Virus record (IMG/VR): IMGVR_UViG_3300042197_003558 | Coordinates: 1 to 26,480 of that record | From: a virus | Direction: 5' to 3' (one strand) | DNA length: 26,480 nt | In this document: positions 15,960 through 23,128 of the stretch, piece after piece | Position numbering within the stretch: the first letter of the stretch is position 1 | How the letters are laid out: each line of letters opens with the position of its first letter | Position numbers and translations under genes: made by a program | Notes under the pieces: generated by a model | The model's database searches: none | What the model was told of the DNA's origin: nothing | The model's input: only the letters and a program-made list of their open reading frames with translations

Positions 15960-16679
15960 CTATGCGAAAAAACTTGCTAGCCCCTCTAGAACAACCTCAC
16001 TTTCTACATTAGTGTCGGGATTTTTTACCTTGATTTTGTGAGATAATTTGGGCATTGTTTCAAAGAAACTTTCAATTTGTTTGAATTGATTTGAATTCAT
16101 CTGATCCAAGAAATCACTAAGTTCTTTCTTGGTTACATCAGAAGCAACCCAAACCTCCTCTTCTGTATAAATCTTACTAATACATGAAGCAATCAAATCA
16201 AAAGACTGCTCCATTGCATTTTCATTTGTAAAATCAAAATTTGATTTAATGAATTGATCTAAAGATGGATACTTCATTTCCATCATAATATTTTTATCTA
16301 CACGAATTTGATTCGTGTGCTCCTCATTTTTTTGTACTTGAATGGAGTCGATATCAATTTTAACAAGCACTTGTGTTACTTCATCATCTGGACAGATAAT
16401 ATTGACTTCTATTTGCTCTCCAACTGACTTGCCACGAATGTTCAGAAACAAATATTCAATATCAAATGTGGGCAAAATTTCTACCTTAATATTTTTTGTT
16501 AAGATACAATTTTTGATGACTGTCTTAATCGCTGTTGTGATTTGCTTCGTGTCTTCACTCTCCAAAGCAATCACAAGAAGTTTTTCTTCTTTAACTAAGA
16601 ATGGTCTGAATTGAACTGTTTCTCCAGTAGAAGGCAATTCCAACTCATAAGTTGGCGTAGCAATTTTTGGTAATGGCAT
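15960..16679 (-). CDS. 26: Baseplate hub assembly protein gp26 (239 aa)
   Basis: The N-terminus MPLPKIATPTYELELPSTG and the following RPFLVKEEKLLVIALESED, plus FDIEYLFLNIRGKSVGEQI, identify cyanophage gp26 (T4_baseplate family; T4 gp26 is 208 residues). In T4, gp26 works with gp51 and gp28 in assembling the hub and the tape measure, although it is minor in or absent from the virion; this matches the role of lambda gpG. It lies directly upstream of the small ORF and the tape-measure-like gene. It ends SFFA*, with the heptamer T TTT TTC two codons before the stop. A late-type promoter (16708-16715) precedes it, without a clear ribosome binding site. Confidence 0.85.
   Translation of the reverse strand: MPLPKIATPTYELELPSTGETVQFRPFLVKEEKLLVIALESEDTKQITTAIKTVIKNCILTKNIKVEILPTFDIEYLFLNIRGKSVGEQIEVNIICPDDEVTQVLVKIDIDSIQVQKNEEHTNQIRVDKNIMMEMKYPSLDQFIKSNFDFTNENAMEQSFDLIASCISKIYTEEEVWVASDVTKKELSDFLDQMNSNQFKQIESFFETMPKLSHKIKVKNPDTNVESEVVLEGLASFFA
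15966..15972 (-). other. Putative -1 ribosomal frameshift site T TTT TTC in gp26
   Basis: On the minus strand the gp26 codons read AGT TTT TTC GCA TAG, so the heptamer T TTT TTC is in the X XXY YYZ register. A one-base backward slip gives TTC then CGC ATA GCC CTA GTC CAC ATG GAT, joining the small ORF 15772-15948 without a stop. The arrangement mirrors the lambda G/GT chaperone. No convincing stimulatory hairpin was seen just downstream by eye. Confidence 0.65.
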
Positions 16680-16706
16680 AATAACATATAGTATGTTTCG
16701 GTGTGA

Positions 16707-17549
16707 TTATTTATTAAGTGTAGACGAACCTCCAAAGTTTGACTTTACATCAAAAGAGTTTCCTGAAGAAGATGATGATGGGAATGTTACCCCACCAGTC
16801 GTAGTGTATTCTCCATAATTAAGTCCAATACTCTTTCCTCCCCATGCCGCTTGATTAATAGCGGCAAGTTGACTTGGAGTAAGAGAACTAAATTTAGAAG
16901 TTTCTGATGGTGAAGAGCTCTTTAGAGTCCCACCAAGTTGAGAAACATAGTAACGAATATATGAGAAAGAAATTGTAATCTTTAGTAAATTAGCAATATC
17001 ATACGAAATTGGCATCGATGTAATACTTATTGGAAAAACATTAACAAACTTATAAGTTAAAAGATCAATATAGGTATCTCTTTCAAACTTTGTGATTTCC
17101 AACCCACCATAATACTCTTTTGGATATTTCATTTGATAATAAAAGTATGGCGAAGTTATGCTATTATCTTCTCCCGCAATACTTTCATTCGTAGTGTATT
17201 TAACCCATGATTCAAAAAATTTGATAACATTATATCCATCATTTTGAACATAAAAAGAAAGATCTATTCTATCATCATAAATTCTGCGATGAGCATGTCT
17301 CTCTGTTACGCCAACAAAATCTCCATTAATTTCTGACGTTGCTAAATTAGAACCAGGAAGAATCGCATCAGAACAAGCTAATTGTAAATTGTCTTGAGAC
17401 TCGGCATTAAAACTAACTCCATTTTTTCCAAGATATGTTATAAAATCTCCAGGAGGAGGAGAAATAATAACTTCATAATGACTTGTTAATGCAGGTTTCA
17501 GAACTCCTTTTTTTATTTGATCTACTGTTCTTCTGGTTGGCGCAGCCAT
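16707..17549 (-). CDS. 54: Baseplate tail-tube initiator gp54 (280 aa)
   Basis: It begins MAAPTRRTVDQIKKGVLKPA and carries the pattern SDAILPGSNLATSEINGDFVG, VTERHAHRRIYDDRIDLSFYV, GLEITKFERD, VNVFPISITSMPISYD and ISFSYIRYYV. That pattern is characteristic of the gp19/gp54 tail-tube family in cyanophages. gp54 tops the baseplate and starts polymerisation of the gp19 tube; T4 gp54 is 320 residues. The C-terminal 70 residues are Ser/Gly-rich and likely flexible. It is transcribed leftward from the divergent intergenic region it shares with gp4. The main alternative is a tail-tube protein gp19 paralogue. Confidence 0.75.
   Translation of the reverse strand: MAAPTRRTVDQIKKGVLKPALTSHYEVIISPPPGDFITYLGKNGVSFNAESQDNLQLACSDAILPGSNLATSEINGDFVGVTERHAHRRIYDDRIDLSFYVQNDGYNVIKFFESWVKYTTNESIAGEDNSITSPYFYYQMKYPKEYYGGLEITKFERDTYIDLLTYKFVNVFPISITSMPISYDIANLLKITISFSYIRYYVSQLGGTLKSSSPSETSKFSSLTPSQLAAINQAAWGGKSIGLNYGEYTTTGGVTFPSSSSSGNSFDVKSNFGGSSTLNK
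16708..16715 (-). promoter_or_regulatory. Late promoter AATAAATA for gp26
   Basis: The minus-strand AATAAATA overlaps the stop codon of gp54 (TAA, 16709-16707). With T4 spacing, transcription begins near 16702, giving a 23-nt leader to gp26. Confidence 0.6.
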
Positions 17550-17550
17550 C

Positions 17551-17558
17551 TATAAATA
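17551..17558 (+). promoter_or_regulatory. Late promoter TATAAATA (perfect T4 consensus) for gp4
   Basis: The octamer TATAAATA lies in the 39-bp divergent gap between gp54 (minus) and gp4 (plus), giving a leader of about 25 nt to the gp4 ATG at 17589. The minus strand of the same spot reads TTTAAATA (17564-17557), a possible but weaker late motif for gp54, so the two promoters would overlap almost completely. Confidence 0.75.
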
Positions 17559-17588
17559 TTTAAACTTATATATTATGTATTAAAGATA

Positions 17589-18038
17589 ATGGCAGAAAGT
17601 TTAAAAAGCAAGTACAAGCCATCCTATCCACAAAAATACAAAGGAGATTCAAATAATATCATTTGTAGAAGTAGTTGGGAAAGAAAATTTTGCCGCTGGT
17701 GCGATCTCAACGAAAGTGTTTTGGAATGGGGGAGTGAAGAATTTTCAATTCCTTATCTTTCTCCTTTAGATGGAAGAATACACAAATATTATCCAGATTT
17801 TATCATCAAAGTGCAAGAGCAATCTGGAAAAATTAAAACATATGTAATTGAGGTAAAACCAAAAAAACAAACCGCTCCACCAAAACAAAAGTCCAGAGTT
17901 ACCAAATCATACATTTATGAGGCAAAGACATATGCTGTAAATCAAGCAAAATGGAAAGCAGCTGTGGAGTGGTGTGCTGATAGATTATTAGAATTTAAAA
18001 TTATCACCGAAGAGGAACTTTTTGGGTTTTCTAAATAA
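17589..18038 (+). CDS. 4: Head completion protein gp4 (149 aa)
   Basis: This is the cyanophage form of T4 gp4 (150 residues in T4), which closes the filled head before tail joining. The landmarks are YKGDSNNIICRSSWERKFCRWCDLN, then KYYPDF (Asp70) and YVIEVKPKKQ (Glu88, Lys90). The last two form a PD-(D/E)XK nuclease-like core (PD...ExK), in agreement with the idea that gp4-type proteins are nuclease-related. It is the first gene of the only plus-strand operon here. It ends with the run TCTAAATAATAAC, where a late-type motif overlaps the stop. Confidence 0.85.
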   Translation: MAESLKSKYKPSYPQKYKGDSNNIICRSSWERKFCRWCDLNESVLEWGSEEFSIPYLSPLDGRIHKYYPDFIIKVQEQSGKIKTYVIEVKPKKQTAPPKQKSRVTKSYIYEAKTYAVNQAKWKAAVEWCADRLLEFKIITEEELFGFSK

Positions 18039-18054
18039 TAACAGAGAATAAATA
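18030..18054 (+). promoter_or_regulatory. Tandem late-promoter-like motifs before the homing endonuclease
   Basis: TCTAAATA (18030-18037) overlaps the gp4 stop codon, and AATAAATA (18047-18054) lies just 7 bases before the ATG at 18062. The second would give an almost leaderless message (about 2 nt), while the first gives about 19 nt. Confidence 0.45.
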
Positions 18055-18061
18055 ATTCATA

Positions 18062-18712
18062 ATGAATGATTATTATACATATGCATATTTAAGAGAAGAT
18101 AGAAATCCATATTACATTGGAAAAGGAAAAGGAAATAGATTGTATTATAAGTATGGAAAGAACTGTAAACCACCAAGAGATAGAAGTAGGATAATTAAAC
18201 TCAAACAAAACTTAACCGAAGAAGAAGCATTCAAGCACGAAATCTATATGATTGCTGTTTTTGGCAAAAAATGTGATGGAACTGGTATTTTGATGAATAT
18301 TGCTGATGGTGGTAATGCTCCACCAGTATACTATGGAGAAAATCATCCGGCAAAAAGATCAGAAGTTAAAGCAAAAATTGGTGCTGCAAATAAAAAAAGT
18401 TTAAAGGGAAGAAAAATTCCAGAAGATGTGAAAAGGAAGTTATCAAATACTTGGAAAGAAAAATTAAAAAATAATCCAAGACCATTATCTTATTATGAAA
18501 AAAATTTAAAAAAGATGGCAGAAAGAAATAAGACAGATAAAGAGAAGCATAAAAAGCATAGCGAATTTATGAAGAACCAATCTTATGCATCTAAACCAGT
18601 AGAATATAATAATAAAACATATAAATCTATGACAGAAGCAATAAAAGAAACAGGACTTTCCAGATATCTTATCCTTAAGCAAGGTGGAAAAATTATTAAA
18701 GGTATCAAATAA
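18062..18712 (+). CDS. GIY-YIG homing endonuclease, free-standing (216 aa)
   Basis: The N-terminal GIY-YIG nuclease domain has YTYAYL (residues 5-10), YYIGKG (17-22), Arg26 and catalytic Glu60 (in HEIYMI). DNA-binding modules follow: a NUMOD3-like stretch (about 94-130, with GENHPAKRSEVKAKI and GRKIPEDVKRKL) and an IENR1/NUMOD1-like helix-turn-helix (about 180-210, KTYKSMTEAIKETGLSR). Such selfish genes cut an allele lacking them and are copied by repair. It is wedged between gp4 and a conserved gene with a TAATG overlap to the latter. Its Lys/Asn-rich, AT-rich coding style fits recent transfer. The nearest analogues are the T4 seg genes. Confidence 0.85.
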   Translation: MNDYYTYAYLREDRNPYYIGKGKGNRLYYKYGKNCKPPRDRSRIIKLKQNLTEEEAFKHEIYMIAVFGKKCDGTGILMNIADGGNAPPVYYGENHPAKRSEVKAKIGAANKKSLKGRKIPEDVKRKLSNTWKEKLKNNPRPLSYYEKNLKKMAERNKTDKEKHKKHSEFMKNQSYASKPVEYNNKTYKSMTEAIKETGLSRYLILKQGGKIIKGIK

Positions 18713-19101
18713 TGTCAGAAGGTTTTGGAGAATACGTTGGAAAGATTCCACCAAGAATCAAAGAAATCAGAAAAAGAATAGATCAAACTGGAGCAAAAGA
18801 TCCTGAGGATTTAATGATCATTATTATTGATGTATTGAAAGAAGAAGTGCTGTATCCAGAACCAGGCAAATTTTACACTTTCATTTACAATCCCAAAACA
18901 CCAGAAATAGAATATGATCAGCACCCTCTAATTGCTTGCACCTCGTTAGAAAGATGGGGATTTAAAGCGATCAATTTTCATTGGAGACAGGGAAGACAAT
19001 ATACTTGGGAAGAGGTTGCAGGAAAATTGCATGTAGTTAGATATGAAGAATTGGATGATTTACTTAGCATACGATATGCAAAATTCCGTCTAAATAAATA
19101 A
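18712..19101 (+). CDS. Conserved cyanophage protein between gp4 and gp48 (129 aa)
   Basis: This 129-residue protein starts MSEGFGEYVGKIPPRIKEIR, with an Asp/Leu-rich helix (EDLMIIIIDVLKEEVLYP) followed by the pattern GKFYTFIYNPKT, YDQHPLIACTSLERWGFKAINFHW and YTWEEVAGKLHVV. The 'INFHWRQGRQYTWEEV' segment recalls an unnamed protein conserved at this place in T4-like cyanophages. Its position, between head completion and tail-tube cap genes, suggests a structural or assembly function, but nothing specific is visible. The homing endonuclease next door overlaps its start by one base, so the original spacing to gp4 has been replaced. Confidence 0.75.
   Translation: MSEGFGEYVGKIPPRIKEIRKRIDQTGAKDPEDLMIIIIDVLKEEVLYPEPGKFYTFIYNPKTPEIEYDQHPLIACTSLERWGFKAINFHWRQGRQYTWEEVAGKLHVVRYEELDDLLSIRYAKFRLNK
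19093..19100 (+). promoter_or_regulatory. Late promoter AATAAATA for gp48
   Basis: AATAAATA (with a preceding overlapping TCTAAATA at 19089-19096) runs into the TAA stop at 19099-19101 of the upstream gene. Predicted start near 19106 leaves only about 11 nt before the gp48 GTG. Confidence 0.6.
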
Positions 19102-19116
19102 AAATCTCCCATAAAC

Positions 19117-20457
19117 GTGGCATCCCCAACATTTTCTAGCGGTGTAGGACAAGTAAACACGATTAGCTCTCCATTTATTTTAAATGGAGTTAAGTACAGA
19201 ACAGAAACTATACCTACATTAGAGAATGGTAGAGTTGTAAGTTCTGAGGTTAGACTTCAGAAAGCAGTGGGAGCAAAAGGCACTCCAAATTATCCAGATT
19301 ATGCTGTAAGTAGAGATGGAGGAAGAACTTGGGTAACCCCAGGAACTGGAAGAGGAACAAACGAAAATAAACCACTGACAACTGCAAATTCTGGTTTAAG
19401 TGCTGCCGAAATAAAAGGACTTCAACCAGGAGGATCTCTAAACAAAGCATCCTTAGACTCTGCGAATAAAGCAGTTAAAAAAGCAGGGGCAACACCAGAA
19501 CAAACAAAAGCTTCTTTAGCTGGAAATCCACAAAGTCCATCAAAAGATGATAAATCATCGATAGATATTTCAAAACAACTTGAAAAAGATATTGGGGGAA
19601 CAAATTCAGGATTGCCCGGCGCTGGATCTAATGCTCTTAAGTATCCAGTTAATTTAAATCCTAGACAAGATCATATTCTTTTTACACAAGTAGAATATTC
19701 ACCAAAACCTCTGACTGATACATCTACTACCACTGGAGGCAATCCCTTAGCACTTGGAAAAAGATCAGATAACAGAAAAATTTTAGGAAAAGTTATCCTA
19801 CCTATTCAAAGCGGAATACTGGATGGAAATACTGTTGTTTGGGGCGAAGATAAAATGAATGCTCTGGATCTTTTTCAAATTAATGCAATGAAAGCTGGAA
19901 TAACAAAAGGATTCGAAGCTGCCTCCAAAACGACAGAAGCTGCAGCGTCTAAACTAAGTTCAGATGCTGCTTCAGAAAAAGCGGCATTTGGTGCTTTAAT
20001 TACTCAGGCACTCACTCAAAAAAACGCTCTCGCAAGATCTACAGGACAAGTTGTTAATGATAATAATGAACTTTTATTTCAAAGCCCTTCTCTTAGAAAT
20101 TTTAGTTTTACATTCAAACTCTCTGCAAGAGAAGCATCTGAAGCAAAAACAATTGCCAATATCATTAGATTTTTTAAGCAAGGAATGGCACCAAAAAGAA
20201 CTCAAAATTCATATTTCTTAAAAAGTCCAAATACATTTTTAATTGAATATAGACATAATAATGGCAATCATCCAGGAGTCAATAAAATAAAAGAATGTGC
20301 TCTAATGAATTGCTCTGTAAATTATACTCCAGATGGATATTACACAGCACACGCTGATGGTTATCTCGTAAGTTATGACATGACAATGCAATTCCAAGAA
20401 CTTGAGCCAGTGTTTAATGATGAATATGCTGAGTTAAATAATCAAATAGGATACTAA
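19117..20457 (+). CDS. 48: Baseplate tail-tube cap gp48 (446 aa)
   Basis: The C-terminal region is characteristic of T4 gp48 (364 residues in T4): PRQDHILFTQVEYSPK, then FKLSAREASEAKTIANIIRFFKQGM, FLKSPNTFLIEY, MNCSVNYTPDGYYTAHADG and YDMTMQFQELEPVF. gp48 caps the baseplate and together with gp54 forms the platform for the tail tube. The N-terminal 190 residues are low-complexity, Gly/Ser/Ala/Pro-rich and longer than in T4. The start is GTG (19117), with no clear ribosome binding site; no other in-frame start lies close. It lies two bases before gp53 in the same operon. Confidence 0.85.
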   Translation: MASPTFSSGVGQVNTISSPFILNGVKYRTETIPTLENGRVVSSEVRLQKAVGAKGTPNYPDYAVSRDGGRTWVTPGTGRGTNENKPLTTANSGLSAAEIKGLQPGGSLNKASLDSANKAVKKAGATPEQTKASLAGNPQSPSKDDKSSIDISKQLEKDIGGTNSGLPGAGSNALKYPVNLNPRQDHILFTQVEYSPKPLTDTSTTTGGNPLALGKRSDNRKILGKVILPIQSGILDGNTVVWGEDKMNALDLFQINAMKAGITKGFEAASKTTEAAASKLSSDAASEKAAFGALITQALTQKNALARSTGQVVNDNNELLFQSPSLRNFSFTFKLSAREASEAKTIANIIRFFKQGMAPKRTQNSYFLKSPNTFLIEYRHNNGNHPGVNKIKECALMNCSVNYTPDGYYTAHADGYLVSYDMTMQFQELEPVFNDEYAELNNQIGY

Positions 20458-20459
20458 TC

Positions 20460-21131
20460 ATGGCAAAACCGTATTTCAGACAAGTTCCCAATTTAGATTA
20501 TGTAAGTAGAATCAAAGATGCTAAACAAATTTCTAATTACGTCCAAGTCAAGAATCTTTTTAAGAGAGTAAAACTTCGTCCAGACATTTATCAAAACACT
20601 GGTTATTTTGATCAGTACATAATTAGGGGTAATGAAAGACCTGATAATGTTGCACATAAAGTGTACCAAGACGCAACTTTAGATTGGGTAATTTTACTTT
20701 CCAATAATATTCTCAATGTTCAAACAGAGTGGCCGATAAGTCAAACAGATTTTGATTCATATTTAATAGGAAAATATGGAATATATGAAAAATTATATGA
20801 AATTCATCATTATGAGACGACAGAAATTGTCAACTCTGAAGGAACAGTTCTCATGCCAAGTGGACTTATTGTAAATTCAGATTTCTCATTTTCATATTAT
20901 GATGAAATTACAGGAAATCAAGAAGTTGCTTCAAACTTTTTAAAGGAAGTGACTAATTATGATTATGAGACTGAATTAGAAAACAAAAAAAGAGAGATAT
21001 ACGTTCTAAAACCAGATTATTTGAGAATTGTATTTGATGACATTGATAGACTCATGCCATATAAAAAAGGTTCCAGCCAATATGTGACTGAAACCTTAAA
21101 GAGAGGCGATAATATCAGACTTTACAGTTGA
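20460..21131 (+). CDS. 53: Baseplate wedge protein gp53 (223 aa)
   Basis: Landmarks of the gp53 family are clear: MAKPYFRQVPNLDYVSRIKD at the start, then YFDQYIIRGNERPDNVAHKVYQDATLDWVILLSNNI, WPISQTDFDSYLIGKYG, and the C-terminal KPDYLRIVFDDIDRLMPYKKGSS. T4 gp53 (196 residues) is a wedge subunit linking the wedges and the hub. The longer length here comes from a middle insertion (EGTVLMPSGLIVNS). Its stop TGA (21129-21131) abuts the stop of the convergent gp32 gene with no base between. Confidence 0.9.
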   Translation: MAKPYFRQVPNLDYVSRIKDAKQISNYVQVKNLFKRVKLRPDIYQNTGYFDQYIIRGNERPDNVAHKVYQDATLDWVILLSNNILNVQTEWPISQTDFDSYLIGKYGIYEKLYEIHHYETTEIVNSEGTVLMPSGLIVNSDFSFSYYDEITGNQEVASNFLKEVTNYDYETELENKKREIYVLKPDYLRIVFDDIDRLMPYKKGSSQYVTETLKRGDNIRLYS

Positions 21132-22079
21132 TCACTCTTCAGCAAGACGCTGGAAGTAAGCAAGAGCATCATCTTCATCTTCATCTGATTCCTGAGTAAT
21201 CTTAGGAAGAGAAGGAGTCTTAGAACGAGCATAAGATTGCTCTAGTTCTTCAACGACACGATCTTGAACAGATGAGGTTTGCTCATATTCCTCAAGATTA
21301 TCTTCCTGCTCCAAAACAGCACGAGACTGAGTGGGAGATGTTTTTTGTCCAAGAACCATCTTCAAACGACGCTCAAGTTCGTCATAAGACTTAAATTGAT
21401 CGGGAGCAGTTACAGCAGCGAGAGAATACTCTTTCTTCCAGATTGCTTCCAGAGCATCATCATCGTCCAGCAGAGGTTCTACGGAACCAAATTCGGACTT
21501 GTCGTAGTTCCAATAACCATCTTTTTTTACAATCTTCAGTTTGAAGTTTGCACCTTGCCAGAAGTCAAAAGGATTGATAGGAGTTTCATCTTCAAATTCA
21601 GGTTGCATGGCTTCCATAACCTTATCAAAGATTTTTTTACCATACTTAAAGAGGAAGACTTTACCTTCGTTTGAAGGATTTGTAGGATCCTTTACGACAT
21701 AGATGTTGCTGTAGTAAGACAGTTTACGCTTCTGCTTACGAACAGTTTCTTTATTTGCTTCAGAACCAGTATTCCACAGTTCGCGGTTGTGCTCACCTAA
21801 AGGATCTTTCTGTCCAATAGTTGTCAGAGAGTTTTCAATATACCAACCACCAGGACCTTGAAAGGCATGGGAATACATTTTTGCCCAAGGAAGATCTTCA
21901 CCTTCAGGGGCAGGGAGAAAACGGATAACTGCAAAACCGTTACCAGTCTTATCCATTTCGGGTTTCCAGAGACGCTCATCTGCGCCACCAGAGGTTGTGC
22001 TCATCTTCTCTACTTCTTTAACCAGTTTCTGCGTAAGAGAACCCAGAGAAGATTGCTTCTTAAGATCTTTAAAAGACAT
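21132..22079 (-). CDS. 32: Single-stranded DNA-binding protein gp32 (315 aa)
   Basis: The start ATG 22079 follows a good ribosome binding site (GAGGT, 8 bases away), so the longer frame to 22154 is rejected. The sequence carries MSFKDLKKQSSLGSLTQKLV (basic N-terminal cooperativity region), then FAVIRFLPAPEGEDLPWAKM, YIENSLTTIGQKDP, SYYSNIYVVKDP, GKVFLFKYGKKIFDKV and NPFDFWQGANFKLK (OB-fold core), then an acidic C-terminal tail (DEDEDDALAYFQRLAEE) for binding replication partners. The whole protein contains no Cys, so the zinc site of T4 gp32 is absent. A sigma-70 promoter (22126-22154) lies just upstream. It is central to replication and recombination, with gp59 nearby. Confidence 0.95.
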   Translation of the reverse strand: MSFKDLKKQSSLGSLTQKLVKEVEKMSTTSGGADERLWKPEMDKTGNGFAVIRFLPAPEGEDLPWAKMYSHAFQGPGGWYIENSLTTIGQKDPLGEHNRELWNTGSEANKETVRKQKRKLSYYSNIYVVKDPTNPSNEGKVFLFKYGKKIFDKVMEAMQPEFEDETPINPFDFWQGANFKLKIVKKDGYWNYDKSEFGSVEPLLDDDDALEAIWKKEYSLAAVTAPDQFKSYDELERRLKMVLGQKTSPTQSRAVLEQEDNLEEYEQTSSVQDRVVEELEQSYARSKTPSLPKITQESDEDEDDALAYFQRLAEE

Positions 22080-22125
22080 TAGATTACCTCGTATTTGTAC
22101 GGATTTGGCTTTTGTGTACTTCGTT

Positions 22126-22154
22126 ATTCTACAGATCGGAACCTGTTTTGTCAA
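22126..22154 (-). promoter_or_regulatory. Early sigma-70-type promoter of gp32
   Basis: On the minus strand TTGACA (22154-22149) is followed by 17 bases and TAGAAT (22131-22126). The -35 box is inside the last codons of the DUF1825 gene. The predicted start near 22119 gives a leader of about 40 nt, in which a translational control site could lie, since T4 gp32 represses its own mRNA. Confidence 0.85.
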
Positions 22155-22473
22155 TCTGTGTTTTCATCACCTCAAGCATCTTAGTCATATTCGAAAAGAT
22201 GACATTCATATCAACACCTGGAGGAAGCCCCATCATTGTAGCGGATTCAGAAATTTTTTGTTTCATCTCCTTTGCTTCAGGGTCATCAGATAAACTCATT
22301 CTGGTATACAGAATTTTTTGCTTATCCAAAAGTTTTTCTAAAAGATTTACATGTCTAATTTTATCATCTTTTGTCATTGAATGAAATTTAAACACACTTG
22401 TATAAATTTCCTCTTGAAGTTCAGAGATTTCTGCCATCTCTGCACGAACGACTTCGGAACTAAAAAAACTCAT
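22129..22473 (-). CDS. DUF1825-like protein (114 aa)
   Basis: The pattern MSFFSSEVVRAEMAEISELQ, then LLEKLLDKQKILYTRMSLSDDPEA and MMGLPPGVDMNVIF, matches the DUF1825 family of small helical proteins, known from cyanobacteria and their T4-like phages. It is largely helical with no enzymatic motif. The start overlaps the stop of gp59 by 4 bases (ATGA), with GGGAG before it, so the two are translationally coupled. Membership in the replication cluster suggests a replication or transcription accessory role, but the family's function is not known to me. Confidence 0.8.
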   Translation of the reverse strand: MSFFSSEVVRAEMAEISELQEEIYTSVFKFHSMTKDDKIRHVNLLEKLLDKQKILYTRMSLSDDPEAKEMKQKISESATMMGLPPGVDMNVIFSNMTKMLEVMKTQIDKTGSDL

Positions 22474-23066
22474 TGTTCTCCCAGAATTACTTCTTTCAAA
22501 ATTTTACGATAACAAAATACATCAATATTTAGAAACGGATTATATTTTTTTATTCTTTTACTTACAGTTTCCCACACAGGATCCTTAAGTTTTTCATCAA
22601 ACGTATTCCCGAACAGGAATATTCTATCACAAATAACTAGAGTTTCTAGGCTAATTTTACCGCTCAGGAACATTTTTAAAATTGGAGGGTGTCCCTTTGA
22701 ACAATTGAAAACTTCTTTAAATTTATGAGTATCGAATAATTGTTGCACTTCATCTTTAAAGAAATAAGATAATGACTGAATTTTCTTTTGCCATTGCTGG
22801 TATCTTCCCTCACCTTCTTTTATCATCTCACCAATCCAAAGTGTTTCTGGATCCGGACAAGAGACAAAATTAGCTACAAAAAAATCTACAACTTCTTTGT
22901 CTGATTTTTGTCGTGCCACTTTTTCAAACCACATTCTATCTTTACGTTTATAGAATGATTGAACACTTGCACGACTTTTACCACAATACTTATGATAATC
23001 GTAATTATCTTTCGTGAAGTGATTTTTTAGCGAAAGATATTCTTTATATGCGTCGTATGGCATCAT
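22470..23066 (-). CDS. 59: Helicase loader gp59 (198 aa)
   Basis: The pattern MPYDAYKEYLSLKNHF, YDYHKYCGKSRASVQSFYKRKDR, then LWIGEMIKEGEGRYQQW and the C-terminal LKDPVWETVSKRIKKYNPFLN is that of gp59 (T4 217 residues). It loads the gp41 helicase on gp32-covered forked DNA. Two adjacent ATG codons (23066 and 23063) could start it. It is separated from gp33 by the repeat element at 23067-23128, which supplies all of the upstream region. It overlaps the DUF1825 gene by 4 bases. Confidence 0.85.
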   Translation of the reverse strand: MMPYDAYKEYLSLKNHFTKDNYDYHKYCGKSRASVQSFYKRKDRMWFEKVARQKSDKEVVDFFVANFVSCPDPETLWIGEMIKEGEGRYQQWQKKIQSLSYFFKDEVQQLFDTHKFKEVFNCSKGHPPILKMFLSGKISLETLVICDRIFLFGNTFDEKLKDPVWETVSKRIKKYNPFLNIDVFCYRKILKEVILGEQ

Positions 23067-23128
23067 TCAAAAAAAGTAATATAAGGAAATTTTTACCGGA
23101 ATTTTTTCCACCCAAAAATGGATTAAAG
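23067..23128 (-). repeat. Intergenic repeat, copy B
   Basis: This 62-bp block fills the gap between gp33 and gp59 and matches copy A (1202-1265). On the minus strand the order is CTTTAA, CCATTTTTGGG, a variable 6-7 bases, AAAATTCCG, AAAAATTT, and a T-run followed by GAA. In this copy GGAA-AAAA-TTCC could form a small hairpin inside an ATTTTT/AAAAAT outer pairing. Confidence 0.75.

Noticed and set aside
22080-22154. N-terminal extension of gp32
   Set aside because: Strong ribosome binding site and conserved start MSFKDLKK lie at 22079; the extension covers the gp32 promoter and the end of the upstream gene.
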